The position numbers and the translations under genes are program-made. From positions 1 through 64,000 of the forward strand of contig NZ_CAIWTY010000069.1 in assembly GCF_903915725.1 (NCBI RefSeq): 64,000 nt of DNA, written 5' to 3'. The DNA comes from an uncultured Rhodopila sp. Its GTDB lineage: Bacteria; Pseudomonadota; Alphaproteobacteria; Acetobacterales; Acetobacteraceae. The number at the start of each line of letters is the position of its first letter. Position 1 is the first letter of the stretch. A model generated the notes under the pieces. That model worked only from the letters and a program-made list of their open reading frames with translations. It did not search any database and was not told where the DNA came from. Shown one piece after another: positions 8,390-18,768 of the stretch.

Positions 8390-9892
8390 ATGCCAGCACC
8401 GGACCAAACCCGCCAAACCGCCGTCTTCGACCATGTGCGCAGCAGCATCCTGACGGGGGTCCTGCCCGCCGGAGGGCGTTTGCCGCCGTCCCGGTCGCTG
8501 GCGGTGGAACTCGGGGTTGCCCGCCAGACCGTCGTGCTGGCGTATGAGCGTCTGGCCGCCGAGGGCTATGTCCGTGGCCGCACCGGCAGCGGCACTTACG
8601 TCGCAACCGATCTGCCCGACCAGGCGCCGGTCGCCGCCGAAACACCCCGCGGCGCGGCTATAGCGTTGTCCAAACGCGGTGCCCGGCTCGCCGCAATCCC
8701 CGCCACCGCGCGTGCGTCGCCGGCGGGGTTGTTGCTGGCCGGTGGCGTGCCGGCGCCCGACCTGTTCCCGGCCGCGGCCTGGGCGCGCTGCTCCGCCCGG
8801 GTGCTGAAATCGGTGGCGGGCGAGTTGGCCAGCTACCCGCCGCCTCAAGGCCTGCACGTCCTGCGCGAGCAGATCGCCGCGCATCTGGCCGCCACGCGCG
8901 GACTGGTAGCCGAACCCGGCTGCATCGTCGTCACGGCCGGCACCCAGCAGGCGCTGCGCACGGCAGCGGACCTGCTAACCGATCCGGGTGATCCGGTCTG
9001 GGTCGAGGACCCGGGCTACATCGCCGGCCGCGGCGCCCTGCTCGCCGCCGGGGCGAACATTATACCAATCCCAACCGATGCCGAGGGTATGGATATCGCC
9101 GCTGGTGAACGGTTGGCGCCCGGGGCGCGCATGGCGCTGGTGGCGCCGTCGCATGCGACTCCGCTGGGCGGGGCGCTGCCCATCGGCCGCCGGCTGGCGC
9201 TGCTGGACTGGGCGCGGCGAGCCAACGCCCGGGTGCTGGAGGACGACTGCGACTCGGAGTTCCGCTGGGAGGGCAAGCCGCTGCCGCCCCTGGCGACGCT
9301 GGATAAGGCCGGGCACGTCATCTACTGCGGCACCTTCAGCAAGACCCTTGCCCCCGCCCTGCGCATCGGCTTTGCCATCGTGCCGGCGCCGCTGGTGCCC
9401 GCGTTCGTGCGGCTGCGGACGCTAACCGATCGCGGCACCGACGGGTTCACCCAGGCGATCCTGGCGGAGTTCATGCGGGAGGGTCTGCTGGCCCCGCATA
9501 TCAGGCGGATGCGCACGGAGTATGCCCGGCGGCGGGATGCGCTGCTGGAGGCAATGCGGCGGTTTGTCTCGCGGGCGACGCCGCTGGCCGCGCCAGGCGG
9601 GCTGCACATGGTGCTGCGGCTTCCGGATGGCACCGACGAAGGCGCGGTGGTGCGCGCCTGCGCGGCGCGGGATCTGTCCGTCGCGCCGCTGCGTGCCTAC
9701 TACGCCGGGACGCCACGCATGTCCGGTCTGGTGATCGGCTTTGCCGCCACGCCGGTTGGCTTGGCGAACGACGTCGCAAAACGTCTGGAGGTGGCGCTTG
9801 CTGCGACCGGGAGGGTCCTCGTCTCACCCGTCGTGGCGGGCCTCCGCCGGCATGACGAGGCGGCACGGCCGGAGGATCGCGGCCATCGGTAG
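8390..9892 (+). CDS. MocR/PdxR-type transcriptional regulator (GntR wHTH + aminotransferase fold)
   Basis: 500 residues. The N-terminus (1-75) is a GntR winged helix: LPPSRSLAVELGVARQTVVL, then YVRGRTGSGTYVA. The rest is a fold-type I aminotransferase domain with the PLP lysine at K318 in FSKTLAPALRIGF and the EDDCDSEFRW segment. Family members bind PLP or a PLP adduct and commonly control pdxS/pdxT, GABA or taurine genes. None of these is adjacent, so the target is unknown. The last ~20 residues (from VVAGLRRHDEA) are encoded by a copy of the dispersed palindromic repeat and are unlikely to belong to the ancestral protein. Confidence 0.9.
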   Translation: MPAPDQTRQTAVFDHVRSSILTGVLPAGGRLPPSRSLAVELGVARQTVVLAYERLAAEGYVRGRTGSGTYVATDLPDQAPVAAETPRGAAIALSKRGARLAAIPATARASPAGLLLAGGVPAPDLFPAAAWARCSARVLKSVAGELASYPPPQGLHVLREQIAAHLAATRGLVAEPGCIVVTAGTQQALRTAADLLTDPGDPVWVEDPGYIAGRGALLAAGANIIPIPTDAEGMDIAAGERLAPGARMALVAPSHATPLGGALPIGRRLALLDWARRANARVLEDDCDSEFRWEGKPLPPLATLDKAGHVIYCGTFSKTLAPALRIGFAIVPAPLVPAFVRLRTLTDRGTDGFTQAILAEFMREGLLAPHIRRMRTEYARRRDALLEAMRRFVSRATPLAAPGGLHMVLRLPDGTDEGAVVRACAARDLSVAPLRAYYAGTPRMSGLVIGFAATPVGLANDVAKRLEVALAATGRVLVSPVVAGLRRHDEAARPEDRGHR

Positions 9893-9901
9893 GAGGGCCT
9901 T

Positions 9902-10195
9902 ATCACGGACGAACCGATCCAGACCTTCGATAACGTCTGGGATGCGCTGGAAGAAACCCCGGAAGAAGCCGCGAGCATGACCCTGCGGTCGGATCTGATA
10001 ACCGCGGTGCGGAACGTCGTAGAGAGTTGGCAGACAACCCAAACCCATGCCGCTGTCCGTCTGGGCGTGACGCAGCCCCGGCTGAACGATTTGCTTAGAG
10101 GGCGGATCAACAAGTTCAGCCTGGATGCGCTGATCGGATTGGCCCAGCCGGCGGGACTGACCGTGCATCTGCAGATCGAGCGGCCGGCAGCCTGA
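9902..10195 (+). CDS. XRE-family HTH protein (orphan antitoxin-like), unusual start
   Basis: The family (short XRE antitoxins of the HigA/COG5606 type) has a pattern FDNVWxxL...A..M..R..L followed by an HTH with GVTQPRLNDLLRGRINKFSL. All of it is present, but the conserved N-terminal part begins before the first ATG (9977), and no ATG, GTG or TTG lies between the in-frame MocR stop (TAG 9890-9892) and it. A strong aggagg site at 9891-9896 sits 5 bases before an ATC at 9902, the best candidate start. If only 9977 is used, 72 residues remain and the N-terminal helix is lost. No RelE/HigB-type toxin gene is next to it. Confidence 0.65.
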   Translation: MTDEPIQTFDNVWDALEETPEEAASMTLRSDLITAVRNVVESWQTTQTHAAVRLGVTQPRLNDLLRGRINKFSLDALIGLAQPAGLTVHLQIERPAA

Positions 10196-10278
10196 ACCTC
10201 CTCCGCTTTGCAACGCCCCGCAAACTGCGCCATCGTCCCCATCAATGGCGATCAAGCCGACGATGCGGAGGCAGACGG

Positions 10279-11412
10279 ATGGAGGAAGTCCCACACCTGG
10301 TCGCGCGCGCCCGGGCGCTGCAATCCCTGCTCACCCGGGACGGGGACGAGATCGACCAGCGCCGCGAACTCACTCCAGCGGTCGTCACCGCGCTAAAGGA
10401 AGGCGGTTTCTTCCGCATGCTGCAACCCCGCTCCATCGGCGGGCTGGAGCTGAAACCGTCCGAATTCGCCCGCGTCACCGAAGCCCTCGCCAGCGCCGAC
10501 GGCTCCACCGCCTGGGTGATCTGTCAGAGCAACGGCTGCGCCATGTCCGCCGCCTACCTCGACCCGCGCATCGCGCAGCAGATGTTCGGGCCGATCGACG
10601 GCATCCTCGCCTGGGGACCCCCGGGCGGCCCGTTCGAGGCCGAACCGGTCCCCGGAGGCTACCGCATCTCCGGCACATGGCGCTTCGCCAGCGGCTGCCA
10701 GAACGCCATCTGGCTGGGCGCGCACATGAAGGTTGCCGGGACGCAGGAAATCCGCACCCTGCTGTTCCCCAAATCCAGCGCCCGAATGACCGACATCTGG
10801 CACACGCTCGGCCTGCGCGGCACCGCCAGCAACGAATACACCGTCGAGGACCTGTTCGTTCCGGCAGAACAAACCATGCTGCGCGACCAGGCGATCGACC
10901 GCCGCGAACAGGGACCGCTGTATCGTTTCAGCAGCAACCAGCTCTACGCGTCCGGGTTCGCCGGCGTCGGCCTCGGCATCGCCCGCGGGCTGATCGACGC
11001 GTTCCTGGCGTTGCCCGCAACCAAGACGTCGCGCGGCGCCGGGCGGCCGCTGCGAGACAATAACGTCGTGCAATCCCAACTGGCGCAGGCGGAGGCGAAA
11101 TGGCACTCCGCCCGCGCCTTCCTGCACACCACGCTGGACGAGATCTACGCCCATGTCGTCCGGCACGGCGAGATGACGGAGCAGCAGGGGGCGATGATCC
11201 GCCTCGCCTCCACCTGGGCGATCAACCAGTCGCGGGAAGCCGTGACCGCCCTGTTCCACTGCGCCGGTTCCGCCGCGGTGTTCGAAGACCAGCCGTTCGA
11301 GCGCCGCCTGCGCGACATCCATACCGTCAACCAGCAGGCCCAGGGGCGGCAGCTTCATTACGAGTCCGTTGGCCAGATCATGCTCGGGATGCTGCCGGAA
11401 AACCAATTCTAG
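10279..11412 (+). CDS. Acyl-CoA dehydrogenase-like flavoprotein (possible group D monooxygenase)
   Basis: 377 residues with an acyl-CoA dehydrogenase fold: an N-terminal helical domain, a middle domain with GGYRISGTWRFASGCQNAIW, a GLRGTASNEYTV segment, and a C-terminal four-helix domain ending near VNQQAQGRQLHYESVGQI. The GTWxFASG and GTGS-like patterns resemble the DszC/HpaH/HsaA branch, which hydroxylates aromatic or sulfur compounds with reduced flavin, rather than true acyl-CoA dehydrogenases. Ribosome site cggagg at 10266-10271. The VOC gene follows after 12 bases, so the two probably act on the same small molecule. Substrate unknown. Confidence 0.75.
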   Translation: MEEVPHLVARARALQSLLTRDGDEIDQRRELTPAVVTALKEGGFFRMLQPRSIGGLELKPSEFARVTEALASADGSTAWVICQSNGCAMSAAYLDPRIAQQMFGPIDGILAWGPPGGPFEAEPVPGGYRISGTWRFASGCQNAIWLGAHMKVAGTQEIRTLLFPKSSARMTDIWHTLGLRGTASNEYTVEDLFVPAEQTMLRDQAIDRREQGPLYRFSSNQLYASGFAGVGLGIARGLIDAFLALPATKTSRGAGRPLRDNNVVQSQLAQAEAKWHSARAFLHTTLDEIYAHVVRHGEMTEQQGAMIRLASTWAINQSREAVTALFHCAGSAAVFEDQPFERRLRDIHTVNQQAQGRQLHYESVGQIMLGMLPENQF

Positions 11413-11424
11413 GAAGGAACGTCC

Positions 11425-11853
11425 ATGCCGGCGCAGTCGCTCAACCATTACACGATCAGGGTCCGCGACCTGGAGCGCACCAAGGACTTCTACTGCGACA
11501 TCGTCGGTTTGACCACCGGCGATCGGCCCCCTCTGCCATTTCCCGGCTACTGGCTCTACTGCGGCGGCGTTCCCGTCGTGCATCTGATTGGCTATCGCGC
11601 CGAGGATCCCGTCATCGACGACGGTCCATCCGCTCCCGCATCGACCGGGCGGCTGGACCATATTGCTTTTTCCTGCACCGGATTGAAGCAGATGCGATCC
11701 GACCTGGACGCGCGGGGCATCAGGTTCGATGAGCGCGTGCTACCGAGACTGAACATGACGCAGTTGTTCTACCTCGACCCGGACGGCATTTCCGTCGAAT
11801 GCAACTTCGATGCGCAGGAGACGGAGACGACCGGCATGAAGGGGTATCGATAG
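11425..11853 (+). CDS. VOC family protein (glyoxalase/dioxygenase fold)
   Basis: 142 residues with one N-terminal and one C-terminal beta-alpha-beta-beta-beta module. Possible metal ligands are H8 in LNHYTIRV, H77 in RLDHIAF and the Glu in DPDGISVECNFD, the usual His/His/Glu pattern. Ribosome site aaggaa lies 8 bases upstream. Such proteins are metal-dependent dioxygenases, isomerases or lyases; the neighbouring flavoprotein suggests a two-step catabolic or detoxifying route. The exact reaction cannot be told. Confidence 0.8.
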   Translation: MPAQSLNHYTIRVRDLERTKDFYCDIVGLTTGDRPPLPFPGYWLYCGGVPVVHLIGYRAEDPVIDDGPSAPASTGRLDHIAFSCTGLKQMRSDLDARGIRFDERVLPRLNMTQLFYLDPDGISVECNFDAQETETTGMKGYR

Positions 11854-11928
11854 ACCGCTGCGGCTGCCAGGAGACCTGCCGTATACCAACCGACCGTGAC
11901 GTTTACCCATAGGCATGATCGCTTCTAC

Positions 11929-12035
11929 CGTCATGGCGGGCGAAGGCCCGCCATCCACGACTTTATTTGTGCGGGCAAAAAGGCGTGGATGCCAACCGCC
12001 GGCCTTCGCCGGGGCAGGCTCCGTCGGCATGACGA
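11929..12035. repeat. Dispersed palindromic repeat, family A (full-length copy)
   Basis: It runs from gtcatggcgggcgaagg through gcccgccatccacg, a short variable centre and aaggcgtggatg to the closing catgacgagg, so it folds on itself. Related full copies lie at 17269-17357 and 41746-41833, with partial ones at 9829-9862, 24443, 31224, 51546, 55522 and 56200. Confidence 0.75.
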
Positions 12036-12050
12036 GGCGGCGCGACCGTA

Positions 12051-12278
12051 TTATTCCGGACCGCGAGCCTCACCGGCCGCCAGAAGCGACATCACCCGCA
12101 GCACCGACGCAAGCTGCGAGTCCGGGCCGCGCGCCGCGTCCGCCTCCGCGATCAGCGCCGACAGGTTCAGTCCGCGGCGTTGCGCAATCCGCAGCAGGGC
12201 GTCCCAGAACTCCGGCTCCAACGCGATGCTGGTCCGGTGCCCGGCCAGCGTGAAACTCCGTTTGACCAGGCCGCTCAT
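12051..12278 (-). CDS. Ribbon-helix-helix domain protein (RHH_4)
   Basis: 75 residues matching the RHH_4 family (PF13467): LVKRSFTLAGHRTSIALEPE, then FWDALLRIAQRRGLNLSALI. These are short DNA-binding proteins of the MetJ/Arc fold, presumed regulators. The ATG overlaps the stop of the ZorB-like gene by 4 bases (ATGA), so it is the third gene of that operon and may repress it. A family-A repeat begins just downstream. Confidence 0.85.
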   Translation of the reverse strand: MSGLVKRSFTLAGHRTSIALEPEFWDALLRIAQRRGLNLSALIAEADAARGPDSQLASVLRVMSLLAAGEARGPE

Positions 12279-13189
12279 GGCCGCCCCCCGGCATCGTCAA
12301 GCACAGGCTGCATCTCGATCGACGCCGGCGGAGACAGCACAAAACGCAAATCGATACGCCGGTTGGCCGGACAGTTCGCCTCCGCGCTGCATGCCGCATC
12401 CGCCCTCGGCCGGCGTTCGCCATATCCCGAAACGCCGATAAGTGGCTGGCCGGCAGCGTTCACCACACGGTCCAACCCCGGCTGGGCGCGGCGCAGTTCC
12501 AGAAACACCGCCAGCGCGCGATCCGCCGACAGGCGATCGTTTCGGTCCTGAGAGGCCGCAATGTCCAGCCCTTCAAACCGCTGGCGATCCGTATGGCCTT
12601 CCACCAGGACCGTTTCCAAAAGCGAAGCAGATCTCGAACACGGGGCTGCGTCGGCGCAGGGCAGGGTTGTTACGAGAACATCGGCCAGGGTCCGCACCAC
12701 GGCACGGGCGCGCGGCTCCAGCGTGGCGCTTCCGGTCGCAAACAGCGAATCAGCCGGCAGCCGCAGAATTCCGGTTTCCGGATCAATAGAAACCACGACA
12801 TTGCGTTCGTGCATCATGCGCTGCAACGCGATCAGCAGGCTGGTGCGCGAGGCGGCGCGCTCACCAAGGTCCTGCCGTATCCGCGCCGTGGCCTGCTTCA
12901 GCAATGCCCGCAGCTGTTCATTCTCCAGCGACTCCCGCGCGGCTTCCGCCCGGGCCTGCCGCGCCAACGTTTGTTGCTGTTCCAGGTCTCGCTGAGCCGC
13001 TTCATACGTTGCCCGCTCGACCGTTTGGGCCTGTTCGGCATCCTTGTAGTTCAGAGCAAACACGGTCAGCATCAGAAGGAACATGAACAAAACGCCAACC
13101 ATCAGGTCGCTGACGGATGCAAAATAGCCATCGCCGGCGGGTTCGTCTCCCGCCGCGCTTCTGTCGCGTGCCGCGCGCCGCCCGTTCAT
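12275..13189 (-). CDS. ZorB-like MotB/OmpA-family stator protein
   Basis: 304 residues. A single transmembrane helix begins with the segment YFASVSDLMVGVLFMF (22-37); D28 sits at its start, the place of the proton-carrying Asp in MotB and ZorB. A coiled coil (about 50-105) and a periplasmic OmpA-like peptidoglycan-binding domain (about 150-300, with VEGHTDRQR) follow. The architecture is that of ZorB from the Zorya anti-phage system, with a rather Cys-rich OmpA domain. The ATG overlaps the ZorA-like stop (TGATG). No zorC/D or zorE-type gene is nearby, so this may be a minimal relative or a different proton-driven machine. Confidence 0.72.
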   Translation of the reverse strand: MNGRRAARDRSAAGDEPAGDGYFASVSDLMVGVLFMFLLMLTVFALNYKDAEQAQTVERATYEAAQRDLEQQQTLARQARAEAARESLENEQLRALLKQATARIRQDLGERAASRTSLLIALQRMMHERNVVVSIDPETGILRLPADSLFATGSATLEPRARAVVRTLADVLVTTLPCADAAPCSRSASLLETVLVEGHTDRQRFEGLDIAASQDRNDRLSADRALAVFLELRRAQPGLDRVVNAAGQPLIGVSGYGERRPRADAACSAEANCPANRRIDLRFVLSPPASIEMQPVLDDAGGRP

Positions 13190-13926
13190 CAGCCCGGAAC
13201 CCGTGCCGTCACCACCAACTGCCGCAGCAGGTCGTTCGTTTCGGCAAGCATCTGGATTGGCGTGATCATTGGGATGCGCTCATCCAGCGCCGCGTGAAAC
13301 GCGTCCAGCGCGGCGTCAACCTTGTGCAGGCGACTCCGCCTGAACAGCGCATAGACAATCGACAGAAACAGCCCGGCGACCGACGTCCAGAACTTGAAAG
13401 ATGCCGCGCCGAGAAGCTGATGCAGCGCGGCGTTCCGATCCGCCTGCGTCACGGCGTCGCCAACGAGGTCACCCGCGCCATGCAGGGCAACCGCCAGGCC
13501 AAGAAACGTGAACAGCAGACCGGCACCAACGAGCAATCCCGGCATCGCCGCGTGGTATCGCAGGTCCACGCCGATCGCCCGCGACCGATACAGTCCGAGA
13601 TCAAACCAGACATCCGGGCGCTCGGTCGCGCGGATAAGTCCTTGCTCCGGAACAAACAACGACCGCCGATACTCCCGCCAGCGGACGCCGAGCACCGGAT
13701 TTTCGCTCAGGTCGCGCGACAGCGTTGGAAAGCGCGCGCTAAAGGCACTGTCGCTGACCGCGTTTTTCAGGTGCCCGGTAGCCCTGTCCAGCTCATTCAG
13801 CAAAATATCCGTCTGCATAAGCAAACGATACGCCGATCGGCCGGCCCAGACGGTCAGGCTGGCGATGACGATGGCGATGGTCCAGATGCTGGCGACCGCC
13901 GGGGCGATAAGCGTCAGGATATCCAT
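13189..13926 (-). CDS. ZorA-like MotA/TolQ/ExbB proton-channel protein
   Basis: 245 residues with three predicted membrane helices (about 7-30, 129-150, 177-198). The pair AAMPGLLVGAGLLFTFLGLA and FWTSVAGLFLSIVYALF corresponds to the MotA/TolQ core helices that line the proton path. ZorA proteins usually add a long cytoplasmic helical tail; this one stops about 45 residues after the last helix, so the tail is missing. First gene of the three-gene operon ending with the RHH gene. A TolQ/ExbB role is less likely because the partner is ZorB/MotB-like and not TolR/ExbD-like. Confidence 0.72.
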   Translation of the reverse strand: MDILTLIAPAVASIWTIAIVIASLTVWAGRSAYRLLMQTDILLNELDRATGHLKNAVSDSAFSARFPTLSRDLSENPVLGVRWREYRRSLFVPEQGLIRATERPDVWFDLGLYRSRAIGVDLRYHAAMPGLLVGAGLLFTFLGLAVALHGAGDLVGDAVTQADRNAALHQLLGAASFKFWTSVAGLFLSIVYALFRRSRLHKVDAALDAFHAALDERIPMITPIQMLAETNDLLRQLVVTARVPG

Positions 13927-13987
13927 TAGCGGGAAGTGTCATGCATGCGCCGATCTTACAGAGGTGCCGGCCCCAAAACAAACTCCG

Positions 13988-15447
<1,460 letters not shown>

Positions 15448-15451
<4 letters not shown>

Positions 15452-16359
15452 TCGCGGCCTCCCGCCTGCAACAATCGGCCCATGAAGCCGCCCGGAAAGA
15501 ACAGGATGACGATCAGCGCGACGGCGGACACCACGAAGGTGGACAACTGCCCGAGCGGCCGGAGGATTTCCCCCGCCCCGATCAAAAAGATAGCCCCGAC
15601 AGCGGCACCTATAATGGTGCGCCGCCCGCCCAGCACGGCGGCGATGATGACGTTCACGCCGACGGCGATATCCACCACCGTGCCGACCGACGCGGTGCCG
15701 AGGTAGAAGATCAGCATCGCGCCGGCCAACCCGGAGAAGAACGCGCTGATGCAGAACGCCGTCAGCTTGTGCTTGGCGACGTTGAAGCCGAGTGCCGCCG
15801 CCTCGATCGCGTCCTGTCCGCTGGCCTGCAGGATCAACCCGACGGGGGAGCGCGACAGGCCGAACAGGATGCCGCCACTGACGGTCATGAAAGCCAGCGC
15901 GTAGTAGTAATTGGTGTTCTCGTCGATCGCGAGCACGTCCGGCAGGTCCAGCCCGATCTCTCCCCCGGTGATCCCGGCGAACAGCACCAGTACGTTCTGC
16001 AACAACAACACCGCAACCAGTGTCACCAACCCGAAATACGGACCCGTCAGCCGCAGTGCCGGGACCGCCAGCACCGCCCCCGCCGCCACGGCCGCCACAG
16101 CCCCCGCCGCCAGGCAAACCGGTATCGGCCATAGCCAGTAATGGTTCAGCAGCGCGGCGGTATAGGCGCCGACGCCAATCAGAAAGCTTGGGCCGAAATT
16201 GACCTCGCCCGCGAAGCCGAACAGCAAATCCCAGGACATCGCGAACACGGCGTAGTAATAGCCGAGGGTGAGAAGTCCGAGGATGTAGCCGCCGACTCCC
16301 AGCGGCAGCAGCGCCATGACCAGCAGGGCGGGCAAGACGATGAGAAGGACGCGGGTCAT
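15448..16359 (-). CDS. livM: Branched-chain amino acid-type ABC transporter permease LivM
   Basis: 303 residues, very hydrophobic, with the LivM pattern GFAGEVNFGPSFLIGVGAYT near residue 48 and the conserved EAAALGFNVAKHKLTAFCIS loop that docks on the ATPase. It begins 3 bases after livH and overlaps the fused ATPase gene by 4 bases, so livH-livM-livGF are coupled. It pairs with LivH to form the membrane channel. Confidence 0.93.
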
Positions 16360-16362
16360 GGC

Positions 16363-17235
16363 CTATCTCCGCCCCAGCAGGCCCTGCGGCCGTACATAGA
16401 CGACCGCCACCAGCAGCAGCAGAACCGGCACGGTGCGGATCGAGGGATTCACCAGATACGCCGTCATGGTCTCCAGGTATCCGACGACATAAGCCGCGAT
16501 CAGCGAGCCGGAAACGCTGCCCAGACCGCCCAGCACGACGATTGAGAAGGCGCTGGCGGTCAGCACCCCGGCGTTGTCGGAACTGACCCCCAGGAACGCA
16601 CCCAGCAGCACGCCCGCGATCCCCGCCAGCACGCCGTAGATCGCCCAGACCAGGACGTAGATGCTGGACAGCTCAAACCCCAGCAAGGTCAGGCCGCGCG
16701 GGTTCATCGACGCGGCCAGCAGCGACTTCCCGGTCCGCGTGCGGTTGACCAGCAGATACAGCAGCCCGATCGCGATCCAGGACAGCAACGCCGTCAGGAT
16801 TTCGTTCAGCGGCGTGCGGACGCCGAGGATCATGATCACACCCTCAACCAGCGGACGCACCGTCTTGGGGTTGTTGGTGAAGAAGTAGGCCGTCGCCTCC
16901 TGGAGCATGATCCCCCACAGCAGGGTCGCGGTGAGGACGAAGATCTCCTTCTCCTCCCGCGGGATCGCCCGCGAGTTCTGTATCGGCCGCACGATCACCC
17001 GGTAGGTGAAGAAGGCGCAGGCCAGACTGGCGGCGACCCCCGCCAACGCACCGAGATACGGGCCGGAGCCGAAGCCCCCGACCCACCAGGCGATGACGGC
17101 GGCCACCACCATGATCGCGCCATGCGACAGGTTCAGCACCCCGGAAACGCCGAAGATCAGCGTGAACCCGATGGCGCCGAGGGCATAGAGGCTGCTGATC
17201 GCGAAGCCGTCGATCAGGATTTGTAAGCCGAGCAT
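16363..17235 (-). CDS. livH: Branched-chain amino acid-type ABC transporter permease LivH
   Basis: 290 residues, hydrophobic throughout, with the LivH landmarks YALGAIGFTLIFGVSGVLNL, SHGAIMV near residue 37 and a C-terminal GLGSVSGSLIAAYVVGYLE segment. It is separated from the binding-protein gene by about 150 bases that contain a dispersed repeat, so it may be transcribed less than that gene. Confidence 0.93.
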   Translation of the reverse strand: MLGLQILIDGFAISSLYALGAIGFTLIFGVSGVLNLSHGAIMVVAAVIAWWVGGFGSGPYLGALAGVAASLACAFFTYRVIVRPIQNSRAIPREEKEIFVLTATLLWGIMLQEATAYFFTNNPKTVRPLVEGVIMILGVRTPLNEILTALLSWIAIGLLYLLVNRTRTGKSLLAASMNPRGLTLLGFELSSIYVLVWAIYGVLAGIAGVLLGAFLGVSSDNAGVLTASAFSIVVLGGLGSVSGSLIAAYVVGYLETMTAYLVNPSIRTVPVLLLLVAVVYVRPQGLLGRR

Positions 17236-17268
17236 GGATCTCCGTCCGGTGGTGCAACCGTTACGCGC

Positions 17269-17357
17269 GTCATGGTGGCCGGAGGGCCACCATCCACGCC
17301 TTAGCCGCTACCACAACCGCAAGGCGTGGATGGCAGGCCTACGCCCGCCATGACGAG
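17269..17357. repeat. Dispersed palindromic repeat, family A (full-length copy)
   Basis: It starts gtcatggtggccgg and ends cccgccatgacgagg, with gccaccatccacgcc and aaggcgtggatgg inside. It sits between livH and the upstream substrate-binding gene of the same operon and can form a hairpin in the transcript. Confidence 0.75.
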
Positions 17358-17389
17358 GAGGGGCGGGTGCCACTCCGCCCCGCAAGAAC

Positions 17390-18607
17390 TTACTGCGGCA
17401 GCTTGATGAACTCCGGGAACGTCATCTTGCCGGACGCGACATTGGCGGGCCATACCGTCACCGGGTTGCCCTTCTGCCACTGCACCATCAGACCCGTGAT
17501 ATAGCCCGGCCCGATCCGCATGCCGTGTGCGAAGGTGTTGTCCTTCGGCAGGAACTCGATATGCCCGATGGTGCCGACGTATTCGGTCTTCTCCATCGCC
17601 TCGACAATCTTGTCCGGGTCGGTTGAGCCGGCCTTCCGGATCGCATCGGCCCACATGTAAACGTCGTCGTACGAGGTGTAGGCCGCATAGCCGGGCAGGT
17701 TGCCATATTTTGCCTGATACGCCTTGGCGAACGGAATGGTCTTCGGCGTGACCGCGACATCCGGCGCCGAGAACATGTTGAAGATCACGCCGTCGGTCGC
17801 ACCGTTGGTGTCTTTCCAGAAGGTGCTGTTGGTCGCCTGGCTGGATACTCCGTACATCGGTATCGGCACCTGCTGCTGTTGCCACTGCACCGTCGGCTGC
17901 ACGCCGACATGGCTGATCCCGGTGACGATGACATCCGGCTTCTCACCCTCGATCTTGTTGAATATCGGCGTGAAGTCTGTGGTGTCGGGCGACAGGCGGA
18001 TATGGTCGAGCACCTTGATGCCGGCTGCCGGCAGGCATTTCAGGTATTCCTCGTCCAGCGGGATCGTCCAGGCGGCATCCTCGCTCATGATCACCGAGGT
18101 CTTCGCATGCAGGTCGCCGACCATCAGCGACTTGCCGGCTTCGCAGACCACGTCGGCGATCTGGGTGGAGGCCAGGTAGCCGTGGAAGACGTATTTCAGG
18201 TGGTCGTAGTCGTCATGCACCCGCTTGGTAATCTCATTGCTGGCCGCGCCCGGCGTGATCAGCGGCATCTTCAGCCGCCCGGCCCAGGGCTCCAGCGCCA
18301 GCACCACCTCACTGATATAGCTGGCGATGACCGCGGACACCTTGTCCTGCTGGGCGGCGCGCTGGAACGCCCGCACCGCATCCACCGCCGAATTATGGTC
18401 GTCATAGTCCACGATCTCGATCGGCCGCCCGTTCACGCCGCCGGCCGCGTTGATCTCCTCCGCGGCCATCTTGGCGGCATTGGGAATGCCGACTCCGCTT
18501 ATTGCCGAGGTTTCCGCGATGACGCCGATCTTGATCGGGTCCGCCGCAAGCGCGGCAGGCGCAGCAAGCGCCAGCCCGAGCACGATTGTCCCGGACGAAA
18601 TTCGCAT
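17390..18607 (-). CDS. ABC transporter periplasmic binding protein, LivK/amide-urea type
   Basis: 405 residues with a clean signal peptide (about 1-22, ending PAALAA) and the type I periplasmic binding fold: KIGVIAETSAISGVGIPNAA, then KMAAEEINAAGGVNGRPIEI. It is first in the liv operon. The start MRISSG was taken because the signal peptide begins there; an upstream ATG would add 29 unlikely residues. The family binds branched-chain amino acids, amides, urea or aromatic acids, and the sequence does not decide which. Confidence 0.88.
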   Translation of the reverse strand: MRISSGTIVLGLALAAPAALAADPIKIGVIAETSAISGVGIPNAAKMAAEEINAAGGVNGRPIEIVDYDDHNSAVDAVRAFQRAAQQDKVSAVIASYISEVVLALEPWAGRLKMPLITPGAASNEITKRVHDDYDHLKYVFHGYLASTQIADVVCEAGKSLMVGDLHAKTSVIMSEDAAWTIPLDEEYLKCLPAAGIKVLDHIRLSPDTTDFTPIFNKIEGEKPDVIVTGISHVGVQPTVQWQQQQVPIPMYGVSSQATNSTFWKDTNGATDGVIFNMFSAPDVAVTPKTIPFAKAYQAKYGNLPGYAAYTSYDDVYMWADAIRKAGSTDPDKIVEAMEKTEYVGTIGHIEFLPKDNTFAHGMRIGPGYITGLMVQWQKGNPVTVWPANVASGKMTFPEFIKLPQ

Positions 18608-18768
18608 GGTCCGTCTTCCCTTCATTAAAGCCTGCCGCCCCGTTGATCGGGCAACTGTACGCACCATGCTTGAACCGCGGTCGTTGCGCAACATCGCTCG
18701 ACCGCGGCTTCCATCAACATGTCAGCACACCTGCCAGACGCCTGTAGTGCAACGGCGCCCGATGCGGC

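Noticed and set aside
10245-11063. A 272-codon frame overlapping the acyl-CoA dehydrogenase-like gene
   Set aside because: Pro/Arg/His-rich shadow in another frame of the same DNA.
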